Shown here in pieces: positions 30,973-43,537 of a DNA stretch of 64,000 bases. The first letter of the stretch is position 1. Every line of letters starts with the position of its first letter. Under the pieces are notes generated by a model, which saw only the letters and a program-made list of their open reading frames with translations, did no database searches and was not told where the DNA came from. The stretch is taken from the NCBI GenBank assembly GCA_905250075.1, contig CAJNOP010000024.1, positions 2,098,490 through 2,162,489 on the forward strand, in the 5' to 3' direction. This stretch comes from Rotaria sp. Silwood1. Taxonomy: Eukaryota > Rotifera > Eurotatoria > Philodinida > Philodinidae. Made by a program: the position numbers and the translations under genes.

Positions 30973-32280
30973 ACACAAAAAAAAATAGAACATCATTTTT
31001 TTTCTATATTTATTTCAATGTGAATGAGTTTTTGTCCGTTTGTCTTTCTTCGATATACCTACTAAAACATGTTTTTTTTTTGTTTTTTCATCTATTTTCT
31101 GTAATATGTGGATTTTAGTATTTCCTTTTGTTTGATTGACAACAAAGTATATTTCCTTCTAATGCGATATTTATTTTGTCCATATTTGTTAATTGATTCT
31201 CTTGAATTTTTGTGTTCTTTGTTAAAACAGTGCAGAGTTCGTGTTTTTCTTTTTTTTTTTTTCTTTAAATAGTTTTTATGCCAACGAAAGCAAATAGCGC
31301 AACACAGATATTTAAAAAAAAAGACAAAAGAAAACGATGTTTATTATTAATAAAAAAAAAAAAAAAAGTTAAATTTTATTTTCCTTTTTTTTTATTTCGA
31401 AAAGAAAAATGTCCTTGATGCTGTTGTTTTGTTTTATTGATTGGTGTGCAGTAAGATTATAAGATTTATTTTTATTCTGAAGGTAAAAGATTAATTATGA
31501 ATAAGAATTATTGTTTTTATTGTTTAAAAATTTGACAATAGTTGACTTCGATGGAAAACATGAATCTTCATTTTTAATTTAAAAAAAATTCGACTCATAT
31601 TAGAAAAAGTTTATGAGTAATTGAGTTATGATAAATGAATTTAGCTAAAAACAAATGTGTCACTTATACAAATTATTAATTGAATTTTATTTTTTGATAA
31701 TTTATGCTTTTGATTGGTATAAAGTCTTTATTTATGAAAAATAATTAATTGAAAAATGATAGCATATCGATTATAAATTAGTTACGGTTAATAAGTAGAT
31801 ATTGATGTCAAAGGAAAGAAGATACGGTTTGGTTAAATATTATAAAATAAATTTATTGTTCTCTTCGAACGTGTTTTTATGATGTGAGATATCATGAAAT
31901 CAAATAAGACATTGAGTAGAATAACTGCATGTCTGAGCGAAAAACATATTTGTTTTTGTTTTTAATAAATCGCAGTTTATACTGTTCAATATTTTCTTAA
32001 GCTAATAATTATGAGTGAATAAAATGTATTTTGACCGATAGATATTCTTCAATCCATTAGTTGTGTTTGTTTTATGTGTTTTTGATGTGTATATAGAATT
32101 TCAACTTAATTGTCGTAAGATGTCCCCAGTGAACATTCTTCGATTTGTTATTTGAGTTTTATTGACAAATTGTTTGTAATATTTGAATTAGTTTGATTTC
32201 ATTTGATATTTTACGGAATTTGTTTTTTTTTTATTTATTTATTCACTAATTTTATTTTTTAAATTAATTTTTATGTTTCA
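30973..32280. other. 3' flank of HECT gene and 5' flank of ankyrin gene
   Basis: The stretch contains T- and A-rich runs and AATAAA-type polyadenylation words (for example near 31349), but no coding exon. A pyrimidine-rich acceptor ending in TTTCAG at 32281 precedes the ankyrin gene start by 12 bases. Confidence 0.55.
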
Positions 32281-32281
32281 G
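32266..32281 (+). other. Splice-acceptor-like site upstream of the ankyrin gene start
   Basis: TTTTATGTTTCAG ends at 32281, and ATG follows at 32294. It could end a 5' UTR intron or accept a spliced leader. Confidence 0.45.
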
Positions 32282-32293
32282 TATGCAAATTAA

Positions 32294-35200
32294 ATGTCTC
32301 ATACAGTGGAATCATCATTATCTTTTTTTTCACCAGTATCATCTAAAGTAAGATGTCTTGTTTATTTAATTCCTAAATAAATTAATATAAAAAATTTCAA
32401 GCTTGCATCATCCAATACAAACAAAAATGAAAAAGAGATAAATCAAACAACAGAAGTTTTGTTACCTCTTTCACCACTTTTTGATGCTACTATTGATGAT
32501 GATTACTTAGCTGTTCAATCTTTATTAAGCAAAAATTATGATGTTAATACTAAAGTATTGATAAAATAAAAAAAAGTTGATTTACATAATTTATTCATTT
32601 TGATTTATTCGTTTTCTTTTTAATATAATAATAAAGGATATCGATGGCATAACTGCTTTACATTTATGTGCTTTCTTCAATTGTGTCGCGACATGTGATA
32701 CATTATGTGCACGTCGGGCATTTGTCAATGCTAAAGATAATCAATTATTAACTCCACTATTTTATGCATGTAAAACGAACTGCTCAGTAAGAAGGAAAAA
32801 CATTTCATATTTCACATGTTGCATATTTATAAAAAAAAATAATCATAGACGATTGTACGAACTCTCGTTGATCATGGTGCTGATTGTGATGCTCAAAATA
32901 AGAATTGGCAAACTCCATTACATATATGTGCATTATCATCTAATGCATCATCTGCAACTTATATTATTCATCATGTTACAAATGTTGATACAACTGATCA
33001 ATATGGACTAACAGCTCTTCATTATGCTGTAAGTTTTTTAATTAAACTTAATTTGTTTGTTCAATATTTTTTGTTTTTGGTTTTATAAATTTAGTGTATG
33101 AACGGAAATATTGAGGTAAAAGATATTGAAGAAAGATGAAACAATAATACATTTTGAAGTTTTTTAAACAATTCTAGATGGTGAAGTTATTGATTGATGC
33201 AGGAGCAAATGTTAACTTATGTGATCGTAAACATAATTATCCACTGCATTATGCATCAACTAAAGGATCAACTGAAATCTTGAATATTTTACTTAATTCT
33301 CATGCTAATCCGAATTGTATTAATGATCAAGTATGTTCAACTAATTACATTAAAAAAAATATTAAATCAATATTCTTTGTTTTTCAAGGGTCTAACACCT
33401 TTACATCTTTGTATCATTGGTAATCATATTGATTGTATTCGAAAATTACTTGATTCAAATGCTAATGTTAATGCAAGAACACATCATGGTAGTTTACCTA
33501 TTCATTTGGCTGCCTATCTTGGCAATATAGATACTTTTGATTTGCTTAATAATCATTCAAAAGCTCCGAAATTAACAGAAACAGATGAACAAGGAAATGT
33601 ATGTATTCATTTAAAATAGAAATGATAGAAGAAGTGTTCAATAATGGTGTTAAAATAAAGTCGAACCTATTCATATTATTTGTAATTAAAATAACAAAAA
33701 AAATAGAAAATCTTACATTGATATGCCTAGAAATATGCAGTATTTGTATACATATTGAATAGTGAGTCAACAACACAGGATTAGAATTCAGCGGTTCCAA
33801 AAAACTGGAATTGAAACCATAAATCATCAGATAGATGCAAAAATTCTTAAATCTATGTCGAGAAATCTTCACATTTTTATTAATGATGGTTTTTTTAGTA
33901 ATGAATTATGTGGGTGTCCTTTATCTTGCCAATTCAATAGTGACAACTTCTCAAAATAGATTTAACACTTTATTATCTATTTGATGATTGAACGGCTTCA
34001 GTTCAAAGTGATATTTTGGGAACCGAACTCTGTACAGAGTTCACTCGAGCACTGACTACATCGAAATTCACCTTCATTGTAACATTGATGCATTAGCTCT
34101 ATCGGACAGGGTGCCAATCAGCGAAAGACTATTCAGCGAAAATTTTGAGTGAATAGAAAAAACCGAAAAAAAATTCAGCTAAATAATTTTGGGCGAAATG
34201 ACTAAAGGTAAAAAATTATTTGAGCGAAATGAAAATAAGCGAAAGAATAAATCAGCGAAAACTACACTAAGCGAATTCTTTTTCCGCGAAAAAATTCTCA
34301 CAGCGAAAGTACATTTGAGCGAATAGCGAAAACCAAAACAGCGAAATTTTTGATAGCGAAAAATTTATTTCAAAGTAAATAGACGATAAAAATCAATAAG
34401 ATTCAAGAAATAAAGAAACGTATCAGATAGACATCGAATAATATCAATAAACCCAGATAAAAAAATAAACTACAATTATGAGAAGTTCAGAATGGCTTTG
34501 CAGAACGTTTAGCAACAAGTGTAGATAGTCCATAGAGAAAGTCAATTAAAGTAATTTGTTCTTGTTCGTATCGTTCAGTTAGTGTATTAATTTGCTTTTG
34601 ACTAATACAGATGTTACTACTTGTTTTTCGACGAACACGATTAAAACCAGATTCTATGTAATACGGACAAAAAATAGAGATTTCGTCTAACCAAAAACTT
34701 ACTTCCTTCATCAGTAGTAGATGCAAGTGTTAAAACGGTAGAAGATAGATTAGAACGAGCTAATTCTTCTTCGTATATCTTAGGTATAGAACTTGTTTCA
34801 GCTTTTACTCTTTCTTTGACTTTTCTTTTTAAATTTCTAAGTTCAATTTGTTCAGGTTCAGGCATATAATGATGCTCACTATTAGATTTAATGAAATGGT
34901 CATTTTTGTCTGTGTGAACATTAGCTGCACAGCCATCCGAATGACAAGTCCAATACTTTACTTTCATCGTTGATTTTTTTAAGCCGAAAAATATATCCTG
35001 AATAAATTAGCAAAGGTTTGCCTCGATTTGAAGTGGTGAAAGAAATCGATGTTGAATCAGTCATATTTATTAAGTTCAAGAAAATGATAAAATGATGTGC
35101 GTAGTATCGACTGAAATTATGGATGAAAGAGAGATATGCAAGAAAGAAGAAACATAATCGAATAGTACGTTATTTGGTCAGAATAGAGAAAAATGGGTAA

Positions 35201-38200
35201 AGGCGTTACTTTTGGACGCACTCCGCATGATGAGTCATCATTTTATAGAGATAATTTGAGCTATTGAAGGAAAAAAAAATTCGCTGAAAGTGCTTTTGCG
35301 ATATTATCTTTCGCTATTTCTGGCATTCGCTGTCAGCTTTTTCGCTATTTTGAACTTTCGCTATTTGACTTTTCGCGATTGTACATTTTCGCTGTACTGT
35401 TTTTCGCTGTTGTTTTTCGCCCAAAAAACCATTCGCTGAAATTTTTTTCGCTGAACGGACACCGGTTCGCTCTATCCAAATGTGCTCTTTTGGTATCGAT
35501 ATATTTCAACGGTTCAATATGCACTAACTATACATTGACAAGGGAAGATTTTCAGATATTCACATGCTTTTGAGCTGATATCATGTTCATGAGCATTGCT
35601 TACGAAGTTTTAAACTGTTAGAGTATTTTTCATGCATGTGCAAATAATAGCAAATAATTTCTGATAGCTACTAAAAATTATGAGACTGTAAGTGTTTTTC
35701 AGAATGAACTTAATAATTACTAGACTATACTAAACTTTTCGACAATTTTTCTTAATCAAATTTTCCATTTGAATGTAAACTGTTTATCTTCATGATTGCC
35801 ATATGAAGCCGATGGGTACTTTAACATTGATCATCTGCAACCTTATTGAAGTTGCGCTGATCGAAAGTCTAGTATAATCTAGTTATCATTAGGTTCATTC
35901 TGAAAAAGATTTATCGTTTTCTACTTCTTAATAGTTATCAAAAAGTACTTGCTCCTACTTTTACATGTATGAACCATACTCGAACAATTCAAAACTCGAC
36001 AAAGAAAGTCTATGAGCATAAATTCTTTGAAAGCTTTTCATAGCTTATTAATGTTTACTTATAGGCAAAATATCAGCTGAAAAGGACACAAACATCAGGG
36101 GGTGTTCTATCGTAACTTGTAAGTCAGTGAAACAAAATTGTACATGCCTAGTTATATTTTAACATTTTTTATTTTAATTGTAATTCATTATTAGATATAC
36201 TTTGATAAAAGATCCAGCAGTTCCATCTACAATGACACACAAAATTTCTGGTATAAAATTATTTCCCAAAAACTTCGAATGATTACCAGAAATTTGGTGT
36301 CGACAGTCTTAATTTCTTGAACATCTTCATCCAAACAGTTTTGTTGAAGTGTTCTAACCTACCATGCCTTTCAGCTACACAAATGCTTTTTCAAATCTCC
36401 ATAAGTATTACCATCGAGAGGAAAACTTAGAAATACAACTGCTCGAAACTTGTATCCGTCATGACAACTTTTAGCTAGAAAATATCCCAGATCTAGCTCA
36501 AATCGATAGTTTAAATTATAGATTTTTAGAACTAAAGATCATTATATCGTTTTGATTCTTCTGATATACATATATATATATATATATATAGATTTTATTG
36601 ATTAATTGAGCTTACAATTTTCTTTCGTGCATCTTAACTATTTGATAAATAAACAATTTTATCTTTAAAAATCTGCAATTCTGACTAATTCTTCTTTTGC
36701 TTTTTCACGCAAAGACTCTTCTTCATTTTGCCGCTGCAACAAAATTCACAGGAACAACTATCATTCAACATATATTATCTAAACTGCAAACATCATTAGT
36801 CAATACACAAAATTTCAAAAAACAGTCTCCATTACATATAGCTATCTTGCATAATAATGAAAATGCTGTTCATCAATTACTTACTGCTGGTAAAAATTAA
36901 AAAAGAAAACTTATTTTTCATATCAATAGTTTTATTGATTTTTATGTTAGGTGCTGATCCAAGTTCAGTTGATAATGATAATAATACACCATTACATTTA
37001 TCAACTTCATTAATGAGTAAATATAATCAATCAAATATTCTTTTAGCCTTAGTTTCTCATCATCCTAATATATTATGTCAAAAAAATAAATATGGTTTAA
37101 TACCACTTCATTTAGCATTAAAAAATTTTGATTATCAATCTATAAATTATTTAATGCCTGAAAATGAAGGCAATTTAATTGAACAAGCACAATATTCATT
37201 ATTAATACTTGATTCAAGTGGACGTCATTCACTTCATTATGCTGCTCATTCAGGTTTAACAACATTTATTGAACGTTATTTTAGAAAAATGAATAAAGAT
37301 ATTATTAATCAACAAGATACACTTGGACTTACACCATTACATTATGCATGGTAAGTATTGATTTCTTTTTTCTTTATTTCGAAGAATTAACATTAATATA
37401 TATATATATATTATTAAGTATTAAATGGCATGGACTTGATTCAATTGATATTTTATTAAAATATGGTGCTGATGTTAATATAAAATGTCATACATATGGA
37501 GCTATTCCATTGCATTATATTCTTGTTTATTGTAATTCATCAGATGTCATTGAACAATTAATTCGTGCTGGTAGTGACGTATTAATATGTACAAAACATG
37601 GTGAAACATGTTTATCATATTGTATTATGCAAAATGATACATATTTACTTCAAAAACTTTTTAATTCAGTATCGAACAAAACTTTTGATATTACAAATCT
37701 ATTATTTTTATCTTGTTTACATGGAAAAGATAATTCATTAGAATATCTTCTTGAAAATTATAAAAATATTGATTTAAATGAAACTATGAACGATGGAATG
37801 ACAGCACTTATGTTAGCTTGTTATTATGGACATTGTTCATGTGTACATTTACTTTTACATAGAAAAGTAAATGTTAAAAAAATTAATCCAATTGATGGAA
37901 AAACTAGTTTACATTATGCAGCATTAAGTGGACAAAGTGAATGTTTACTTGCTTTATTACAAGAATTACAAGCTAGTCAAGATGATTTAAAATTAATTAT
38001 TAATCTTCGAGATAAAAAAGGAAAGTAAGTATATATCATAAGACTAGAGTCTTACGATACGGACCCAACGGGTTCTTTTTGGAATTCGAGATTGTCTTGC
38101 AGAACTGTAGATGCAATATCAGCATGATTATACGAAACTACATCTTAAGTTCAGATATTCAATCTACTTCGAGAGATACAGTTTATTAAAATTATTACTC

Positions 38201-41200
38201 TAGACGAATTTCTTTCACGAGAAAATTTAATGTGTCGAACTGATCTATAAATGCCTTTGTACTGCAAAGTTACAATGAAAATACAGATAGGTATATCAAT
38301 CGACATCAGTACTCTGAAATTGACTAAAGGTGTTTGTCATTATCTTATTCAAGTTTGTACTGTTAAATAGTCTATAAGGTAAGTGTACCTCTGTATGCTA
38401 GAATGAATATGGTATTTTTTCATATTTTACTTGAATAAAAATTAGAATACATCATTCAATTTTTTGATGAAATTCTACATTCAAAATTTGATCGAATCAA
38501 AGTATTAATATACAAATGAATAACATAAAATGCTTATCAACACTCGTATGTCGTTGATCGCAAGTTTAGAATATGTTCTTCGATAGTTCTGCGAGAAATC
38601 AAATTTATTTAGTTCTAGTTTTAAATTTACATATATTTTAAAGCTATAAGAATATTTTAGTCCTTTTACGTGTGGATGTAGATGAAAGAAACACCGCCAT
38701 TCTCGCATACCTGCAATAGCATAGAAGCAAACCGACATAAGTTTGATTTCTCGCGAATTTCTCATTCAAGAAGTGAAAAATAAAACTTGAATAATTACGT
38801 TTCTGAGAACTAAAGAAAAATCTATCATATTGAATTAATTCTCATTAAGTGGTTAGAAAGTTGGCATAGAGATGAATTAAGTTGATCAGCCTTACAGTTT
38901 TTATAATACATACTGTTTCACTGTAGGACGGCTCTACATTATTGTGTTGAACATTCTTCACCAAATTGTATACGTTTATTAATTAATTTTGGTGGTGCAA
39001 ATCCGAATGTAACAGATTTATCATTACTAACACCATTACATTATTGTGCGATTTATAATTGTGAAGAAAGTTTACAAGAATTACTTGATGTACATGATTT
39101 AAAAGTTAATGCTATTGATAAAAATAAACGATTACCATTACACTATGCAGCTGCAACTGGAAATATAACTATTTTATCAACTTTAGCTGACGTAAATTAT
39201 TCATATTTATATTCGTAATCAATTAAGATATTCTTTGTTTATTTTTAGTATGATTACGAACAAGTTGCTGATATTGATGGATTTAGTCCATTACATTATG
39301 CCGTTTTGAGAGGTAAATAAAAAATAAGAATCATTTCTTTTTTTTTTATGTTGATTTTTATTCTTTAAAAAAACTATTTCAGGACATGAAACAGCAGTTC
39401 GTATTCTACTTGCTTCTGAAATTAGTCTTCGATGTTTAACAACAAGTCGTATAACACCTGTTCATCTTGCTTGTATTTGTGCTGATTCAACATGTCTTAA
39501 AGTAATTTTAAATGCTTTACAAACGGATAGTATTTCAACAATGATCAATTTACCAACAAAACTAGAGCAGTAAAAAACAAAAAATGTAACTTTAAAAATA
39601 GACAAATATTTAATATACTTTTAGATTTACACCTTTACATTTAGCATCAATGATAAAAAATGGATCTGAATGTATAAAAATATTACTTCATTATGATGAT
39701 GTTAATGTTGATGCGAAAGATCATTTACAACGTACACCAACTATGTATGCGATTATCAACGAAATTGATTCCAGTACAATAGGTATGAATTAGAAGTTTT
39801 TGAAATTTTGAAAACTTGATAATATTCAAGTTAGAGAAAAAAACAAAGTGGTAATCGTTCTTTTCTTTGTCTATATCCCATGATTATTAAAAGCTTTGTT
39901 TATTTGGTATTTCAATGTAAAGAATAAAATTGATAATTTGTTTGTTATTGTTATTAATGAGAGATGGAAATATAATGAAACAAGTTCGATTAGGTATGTA
40001 GATCGAAAATGCAAGGCTGTTATTCGTGTTTAAGTTGATGATATATAGAAAGCAAAATGGGAACAGAAACTCATATCTCATGTGATAAATTCTCATTAAC
40101 TAATCTTAGTATATACAAGTAGTTCAACTAATCGCGATCATGGTGGACATGATTAGCTCTATTCTTAACCTTCACATGCTAAACAATTTTTTAAATTCCT
40201 CAATCTAATTTTTTTATCAATATCATTAACATTTTAAAACATTATACGAATTAGTCTTTTCAGGAGCATTCTTATAAGAGAAATCCTCTAATTGATTAAT
40301 TTCTTTTAAGTTGGGACTGCATGCATTATGTAGACCCTAACGGATTACGAATACTTTGAAAATAGCTCCGATCTATAGGTTACTGCTACCAACATATTGT
40401 ATTTTTACGGTTTTTTTTTGATACAGTACTCTGATCCCCCTCAGAAGCATTATCAAATTCAGATAAGAAACAAACCAAATGGTCTGATACGTTCATGATT
40501 CACTGTTTTCGATACTATCTCTTTCTGGTGTTACTGAGAAGACCACAGCATTTTATTAAAAAATGCCGTCATAATTCAAAACATCGATAGCAATAACCTG
40601 TGCACCCAAACTCTTCTCTGGATGTTCATAACCCTGTAGAGTTAACATGATGCATATGCTTCCAGCTCAAAAATTGAATGTCAGTTAGCCTTCATTGATC
40701 GAAGTATAATTCATTCTAGACAGATTTTCAGACAGTCTAGATAAATGATAAACATTTCTTATATTAATTATTCAATCTTCTAAAAGTATAAACCATCTAC
40801 TCTAATATTCATTTGTCTTTATTTATTTAGATATGCTAGTTTCGAAATGCCATTATTTTGATGCTGTTGATCATTTAGGAAATAATATTCTTCATTATGC
40901 TTGTATATTCGTATGTTGAAAACAAAAAGAAGAAAGATTTTTATTCTTCTCTATTCTTATTTTGTTGTTTAGAACAATGAACCAGTTGTTGAAAGTCTTT
41001 TAAAACGAAATACGTCTTCATCATTTGTTGAAGCAATCAATAAGGAAAATCGAACGTGAATATTTCTTTTTTTTTGGTTTCATATTATATTTAATTGAAT
41101 TTTATTCTTTTTTTTCCAATAGACCGTTAGATATAGCAAGAAATAATCAAATGTCACCTTCGATAATTGATATATTATTTTCTTTATCTGGTCGATTGTA

Positions 41201-41201
41201 A
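32294..41201 (+). CDS. Ankyrin-repeat protein, PP6 regulatory subunit-like (ANKRD28/44/52)
   Basis: Seventeen exons: 32294-32347, 32402-32554, 32637-32786, 32849-33028, 33095-33115, 33178-33330, 33389-33598, 36715-36889, 36951-37350, 37419-38024, 38927-39191, 39249-39312, 39383-39569, 39625-39782, 40831-40910, 40973-41055 and 41123-41201. All phases agree, giving 3018 nt and 1005 residues. Almost the whole protein is ankyrin repeats of the G-TPLHxA type, more than twenty of them. The N-terminal order (repeats with NWQTPLHICA, then GLTALHYACMNGNIEMVKLL) follows the ANKRD28/44/52 family. Those proteins are about 1050-1080 residues in vertebrates and recruit substrates to protein phosphatase 6; that function is inferred here. 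Exon 5 is only 21 nt. Introns 7 (3.1 kb), 10 (902 nt) and 14 (1048 nt) are unusually long, and intron 7 holds a transposon. Confidence 0.9.
34104..35468. mobile_element. Inverted-repeat DNA transposon with GCGAA arrays, in ankyrin gene intron 7
   Basis: The ends are imperfect inverted repeats: GGACAGGGTGCC and, read inward on the other strand, GAACCGGTGTCC, both followed by a 3-base spacer and CAGCGAAA. The element is flanked by the 8-bp direct repeat GCTCTATC at 34096-34103 and 35469-35476 (8 of 9 if one more base is counted), which fits a target-site duplication. Each end carries about 200-250 bp with many GCGAA words: about 13 on the left, all in one orientation, and about 11 in the opposite orientation on the right. 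The interior (34487-35064, minus strand) encodes a FLYWCH protein. No transposase is present, so this looks like a non-autonomous or gene-carrying relative of Mutator-like elements. The superfamily is uncertain. Confidence 0.82.
34487..35064 (-). pseudogene. FLYWCH zinc-finger gene inside the transposon, frameshifted
   Basis: From an ATG at 35064 the frame reads a basic segment ending RGKPLLIYSGYIFRLKK, the first half of a FLYWCH domain. At about 34970 the frame shifts by one base, and the domain continues in another frame with YWTCHSDGCAANVHT and an SEHHY metal-binding pair. A 49-nt intron (34654-34702, donor GTAAGT, acceptor CATAG) joins it to a last exon at 34653-34487, ending in AKRSAKPF. 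FLYWCH domains bind DNA and accompany Mutator-like transposons. The single-base shift may be a real mutation or a base-calling error near an AGTAAAG run; the rest of the model is in phase. Confidence 0.75.
36566..36590. repeat. AT dinucleotide microsatellite
   Basis: A run of alternating A and T in intron 7 of the ankyrin gene, downstream of the transposon. Confidence 0.8.
40278..40327 (+). repeat. Short intronic repeat, copy 3
   Basis: GAGAAATCCTCTAATTGATT followed by CTTTTAAGTTGGGACT, in intron 14 of the ankyrin gene. It matches 27682-27734 in the HECT ligase gene in the same orientation. Confidence 0.5.
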
Positions 41202-43035
41202 AATCTTTTCAGTGATTTAGTTTTCCTTGACTGTGATATGAACAGAAGAAAAGAAAACAGAGAAATAAAATAAAACACATTTGTCAGATGTTCATTTATT
41301 GTAGATATCCAAGATTCAACTTTCCTTTCTTTTTTTTTTGTATAACGAAATGAACAAACTAAATCTTTTAATAAAAACGATGAAATTTTCCCATTGTACT
41401 ACTAACACAAATGTTTTTGATACTTTACCATTGTTTTATTAATAATCTAATAATAAAATTAATTCATATATAATCGTATTAGTTATTTATTATTCAATAG
41501 TCATATTCAAATGTTCTGGCAATATTAATAATTAATTGTTTTTGTGAAACACGATATAAAAGAAGAGTTCAAGTATAGAGGTAGAAACTAAGACTTCACA
41601 GACATTTTTAGCAACATCACTCATTCATTACAGACCACGACAGACACAACCATATCAATATCATACATCGTATATTAATAATGTCCTCCCTAGACAGAAT
41701 AAAACGGTCTACCTGTAATTAGTAACAACAAGTTTGCCTTTCAGATTTTAGTGCTGCAGGGATCGTGCTAATAGTCTTTTTTGAATCGTATTTATAATGT
41801 ATATTTGATCTGCTGACATTTATCAGATATTGTTTTATTATTTATTGTAAATATTATGAATCTTCTTATTTTTCTGAAAAAATTGTGTTTTATGCTTAAT
41901 TCAATTAAGAAAACAATAATAAAGTCATACTCTTGCAAATCAGTTTATTTAAATAAGTATCATCCTTCGTATGAACTATACATCATCTAGTTAATTTAAG
42001 ATATTGAGAGAAGAATAACTGACTCGAGGATTGAAAAAACAGCACATAAAAAGAAGTGAAATAACCAAGATAAAGCTGTTTTCGCTTTTTTGCGGTGGTC
42101 CATGTTGTTTTTCTAAATCTTAAAATTTTCCTCGATCAGATATAATATAATAACCACAACAAATCATAACGACAATAGGATATTTACAGTCACAGATTCA
42201 TGAATATGTTGAACGCGTACATTTGATGGACATTGCAACGAACGGAGCAGCATGTAATCAAGTTGCCAATCTACTAAATAACATCCACGGTAATCATGGA
42301 TTTTCTTGTTGACAAACTAAAATGTTATGATGCTTCTTTTTCGTCGATGAAACGATACATAGAGATCCAAACCAATACAATGTTGAGCTCTTTTCAAACT
42401 GAAGAGTTTTTATTCTAGGCATTTTTTGAGCCGTATGAACATGCCAGTCCTAACAGGACAATAGAGCTTAAGGGTGAACGATATCAATAGAGAATTGAAT
42501 CAAACTAAAATAAGAAGAAGAACACAGCATACAAAAACACAGAAGCAAATCAAATACTTTTAAAAAAAGAAGAATAGAAGTACGAAGCCACGAATATAGT
42601 ACGAAAAGAGAAGAGAACAGTCAGGAGAAAAAGACATAAATCGTACACAGATAGGAAGGGAAATACCATATATCATACATGATATATCGTACGAATATCA
42701 TATTTATTCGTTTACAAATACTTATGACATTTTATCGAAACACAATAGGCATGACAATCTTTGGTAAAAGGAACTGATGCCGACCACTTTTCATNNNNNN
42801 NNNNAATCTACGAAATGGAGTCCGATATTTTTTGTATTGCATTATAGTAACTGTGTCAATATTTGAGAAAAAAAAACAATACTAAATTAACGAGATGAAT
42901 AGCATTCTAAACATCATAATGATCTTGGTAAAATCGATTTATAAAACTGATTTTAATGATAGCTTATTCTCTGGATTGCTCACATGTTCAACAAACTTCT
43001 CGAGTAAAAATTTTAAAATAGATTTAGTTAATTTC
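41202..43035. other. Intergenic DNA between ankyrin and P450 genes, with a 10-N gap
   Basis: No gene supported. The word GTGAAACACGATATAAAA at about 41543 resembles array units B and C (18017, 22778). From about 42440 to 42660 the plus strand is strikingly purine-rich. Positions 42795-42804 are N. Confidence 0.5.
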
Positions 43036-43114
43036 GTGGGTCTGAGTTTGGATGTGGAAATGGATGTTATGTATTCTATCTAACAGTCACGTCCACACCC
43101 ACCCAGACTTCCAC
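43036..43114. repeat. TG-rich foldback 1
   Basis: The left arm (43036-43070, GTGGGTCTGAGTTTGGATGT...) and right arm (43089-43114, ending CACCCACCCAGACTTCCAC) are imperfect inverted complements with a short loop. Related foldbacks lie at 46182-46256 and 48315-48391. Confidence 0.6.
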
Positions 43115-43537
43115 TTTTAAAAGCTACATAAACAAGGAAAACAGTACAAGTTATAAAAGCATCTCAATTTCGACAAAATCTGTTGCGTTCAAGAAAAACT
43201 TTATGATAGCAGTCAGTTGATCATTCGAATATAGGAAACTTTAGCCACAATTTCACCCTTTCGAAACCATATCGACTCAACTTTTCAAGTTACCATTCAT
43301 TGCTTGAATACAACTGCTTTTTGCGTTCTTGGCAGCAAAAAGTTAAGCTCTTCAGTGTGTTGCTCTTACAAACTTGACAAGTCGATGAGTAGTAAACATT
43401 TATTAAAAATCACACACAGGACAAATCAAAATGACAAATAATCAAGTTCTGATTTTCGATATCTTACACAAAAAAAAACGAATAATAATAGCATGATAAT
43501 AGCAATGTGCAGTGTTTCAATAGAAATGAACTTGTTG

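Noticed and set aside
34118-35460. GCGAA word arrays as CRISPR or telomeric repeats
   Set aside because: Spacing is irregular, the words are too short, and the two arrays face each other inside terminal inverted repeats, so they are transposon ends.
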